Of a DNA stretch of 13,699 nt, positions 12,485 to 13,699 are shown piece after piece (position 1 is the first letter of the stretch; every line of letters starts with the position of its first letter). The notes below the pieces were generated by a model. That model did not search any database, was not told the DNA's origin, and worked only from the letters and a program-made list of their open reading frames with translations. A program made the translations under genes and the position numbers. Location of the stretch: assembly GCA_018333775.1 (NCBI GenBank), contig JAGXSO010000107.1, positions 1-13,699 of the forward strand, read 5' to 3'. The DNA is from Truepera sp. Its GTDB lineage: Bacteria > Deinococcota > Deinococci > Deinococcales > Trueperaceae.

Positions 12485-13068
12485 TGCTATTGCTATTAGT
12501 GGCGCTGGGCGGGCTCTGGCTGGTCAGCTACTTCTTTCCGCAGATCGAACGGATTGAAGTCTCGGGCAACGTTCACTACTCGGCCAGCGAGATCATGGCC
12601 CTGGCCGATGTGGCCCCCGGCGACCCGCTGCTCTGGGTCAACACCTGGCGGCTACGGCGCTTGGCTGAAGACCCCTGGATCGGCCGGGTGCGGGTCATTC
12701 GCCACTTGCCGGATACCCTTTCGATTAAAGTATGGGAGCGCACACCGGCCATAGTGGAGGGCAACACGGTGATGGCCATAGATGGTACAGTCTTACCCAA
12801 TGTACCCGAGGAGACGAAAGCCAACTTGGTGGTGCTATCGGGCTGGGGGCCCAGCAGGCGAGATGAAGCGCTGGAGTTGGTCGCCTTGCTAGAGGGGTTC
12901 GCGCCCGAGGTGATAAGCTACTCGCCAGGCGGCTTCGACGTTCGCCATGCCAGAGGCTGGCTCTATACTCCGAGCATCGACCTGCTTAAAGAGCACTGGG
13001 GGGCATTTGTGAGCCAGCAAGGCGGACAGGTATCCGTATACCCATGGGGAGTGAGTGCGCTGCCATGA
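12472..13068 (+). CDS. ftsQ: Cell division protein FtsQ (POTRA-domain)
   Basis: This 198-residue bitopic protein has a very short cytoplasmic end (MRR), one membrane helix at about 4-22, and a POTRA domain at about 24-91 with the FtsQ/DivIB pattern IERIEVSGNVHYSASEI, then WRLRRLAEDPWIGRVRVIRH and LPDTLSIKVWERTPA. The rest (92-198) is the beta domain, ending QVSVYPWGVSALP. FtsQ bridges early and late divisome proteins and binds FtsB and FtsL. It is shorter than E. coli FtsQ (276), mainly because the cytoplasmic tail is almost absent. GGAGGG (12463-12468) precedes ATG 12472, which lies 13 bp inside murB. The stop overlaps ftsA in an ATGA. No ddl gene lies between murB and ftsQ, unlike in enterobacteria. 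Confidence 0.9.
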   Translation: MRRLMLLLLVALGGLWLVSYFFPQIERIEVSGNVHYSASEIMALADVAPGDPLLWVNTWRLRRLAEDPWIGRVRVIRHLPDTLSIKVWERTPAIVEGNTVMAIDGTVLPNVPEETKANLVVLSGWGPSRRDEALELVALLEGFAPEVISYSPGGFDVRHARGWLYTPSIDLLKEHWGAFVSQQGGQVSVYPWGVSALP

Positions 13069-13699
13069 AAGATGGACAGATCATTGTCGGCCTCGACATC
13101 GGGACCACGAAAATTTGCACCGTGATCGGCGAGCTTGCCAGCGATGGCGTGCTGGACATTATCGGTGAGGGAACGGTGCCTTCGGATGGGCTTCGCAAAG
13201 GCGTGGTGGTCAACCTGGAGCGCACCATTGCCAGCGTGCGGCAATCGGTCGCGGCCGCCGAGCGGGTGGCCGGTGTCGAAGTCAGCCGCGCCTGGGTGGG
13301 AGTCGCCGGCAACCACCTCAAAGCCTTCACCAGCCATGGCATGGCCGCCATTCGGCGCGGCCAGGAGGTCACTGGGGCCGATGTGGAGCGGACTATTGAG
13401 AACGCCAAGGCCATCCCGCTGGAAGCCAACATGGAGGTCATCCACGTCGTTCCGCAGGAGTACGTGGTCGATGGTCAGGACGGCATCAAGGATCCGGTGG
13501 GGATGAGCGGGGTGCGGCTGGAAGTCGATGTCCATATCGTAGCGGGCGCCCAGGGGCCGCTGCAGAATCTCAAGCGCTGCGCCCGCGACGCCGGAATCGA
13601 GGTCGATGGGATTGTGATCCAAGCGCTCGCCTCAGGGCTGGCGGTGCTAGATAGCAGCGAAGCTGAGCTGACTACGGTGCTGGTTGACATCGGCGGCGG
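13065..13699 (+). CDS. ftsA: Cell division ATPase FtsA, N-terminal part (cut by window edge)
   Basis: The frame runs from ATG 13065 to the right edge without a stop, giving 211 residues of an actin-fold protein. It has the phosphate-1 motif VGLDIGTTKICTVIGE (8-23), the FtsA-type GLRKGVVVNLERT (42-54), the 1C domain region (about 85-165) with VIHVVPQEYVVDG (125-137) and DPVGMSGVRLEV (143-154), and the start of phosphate-2, VDIGG, at the edge. FtsA is a membrane-attached ATP-binding protein that anchors FtsZ filaments and recruits the divisome. Its start overlaps the ftsQ stop by 4 bp; GGGGAG (13046-13051) lies rather far upstream, so coupling to ftsQ is likely. The C-terminal amphipathic helix and ftsZ should follow outside the window. 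Confidence 0.96.
   Translation, partial: MKDGQIIVGLDIGTTKICTVIGELASDGVLDIIGEGTVPSDGLRKGVVVNLERTIASVRQSVAAAERVAGVEVSRAWVGVAGNHLKAFTSHGMAAIRRGQEVTGADVERTIENAKAIPLEANMEVIHVVPQEYVVDGQDGIKDPVGMSGVRLEVDVHIVAGAQGPLQNLKRCARDAGIEVDGIVIQALASGLAVLDSSEAELTTVLVDIGG

Noticed and set aside
12963..13622. 219-residue - strand reading frame
   Set aside because: It is the antisense shadow of ftsQ/ftsA; the + strand frame carries clear FtsA motifs.

Overview
The window is the 5' part of a division and cell-wall (dcw) gene cluster from a high-GC bacterium. Order on the + strand: phoU (3' end only), a VTT/DedA-like membrane protein gene, a 485-bp gene-free region, then mraZ, rsmH, ftsL, ftsI, murF, mraY, murD, ftsW, murG, murC, murB, ftsQ and the 5' end of ftsA, cut by the window edge. 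No rRNA, tRNA, CRISPR array, transposase or prophage gene is visible. The gene order, the compact FtsI, the DSIATRT-type MurD and the lack of murE between ftsI and murF fit a member of Deinococcota (Truepera/Deinococcus/Thermus side). That placement is inference from memory of the families, not a database result.

Region 1 (1-1019) holds the end of a phosphate-signalling PhoU protein and, 3 bp later, a six-or-so-helix membrane protein. Region 2 (1020-1504) is the only large non-coding stretch. It contains two arrays of 7-bp tandem repeats, two AGTGGG/CCCACT inverted repeats, a pair of 16-bp imperfect direct repeats, a foldable segment, three TGGGA boxes at exact 10-bp spacing that look like an MraZ operator, an extended -10 candidate directly beside them, a leader hairpin, and a doubled CAGTGGGAG sequence over the mraZ ribosome binding site.

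Region 3 (1505-13699) is one tightly packed operon. Every junction overlaps by 1 to 16 bp except ftsI/murF, which has a 91-bp gap with a TATAGT hexamer and three 9-bp repeats. MurC, MurD and MurF build the UDP-MurNAc-peptide (MurE must be encoded elsewhere), MurB makes UDP-MurNAc, MraY and MurG make lipids I and II, FtsW with FtsI polymerises and cross-links septal peptidoglycan, FtsL/FtsQ/FtsA belong to the divisome, RsmH methylates 16S rRNA, and MraZ is the likely autoregulator.

I see no new multi-gene system. The points most worth a second look are the architecture upstream of mraZ, an MraY in which the normally invariant Asp of the FMGD motif reads Gly, an FtsI with a much reduced pedestal, an FtsW with several altered core motifs, and the missing murE.
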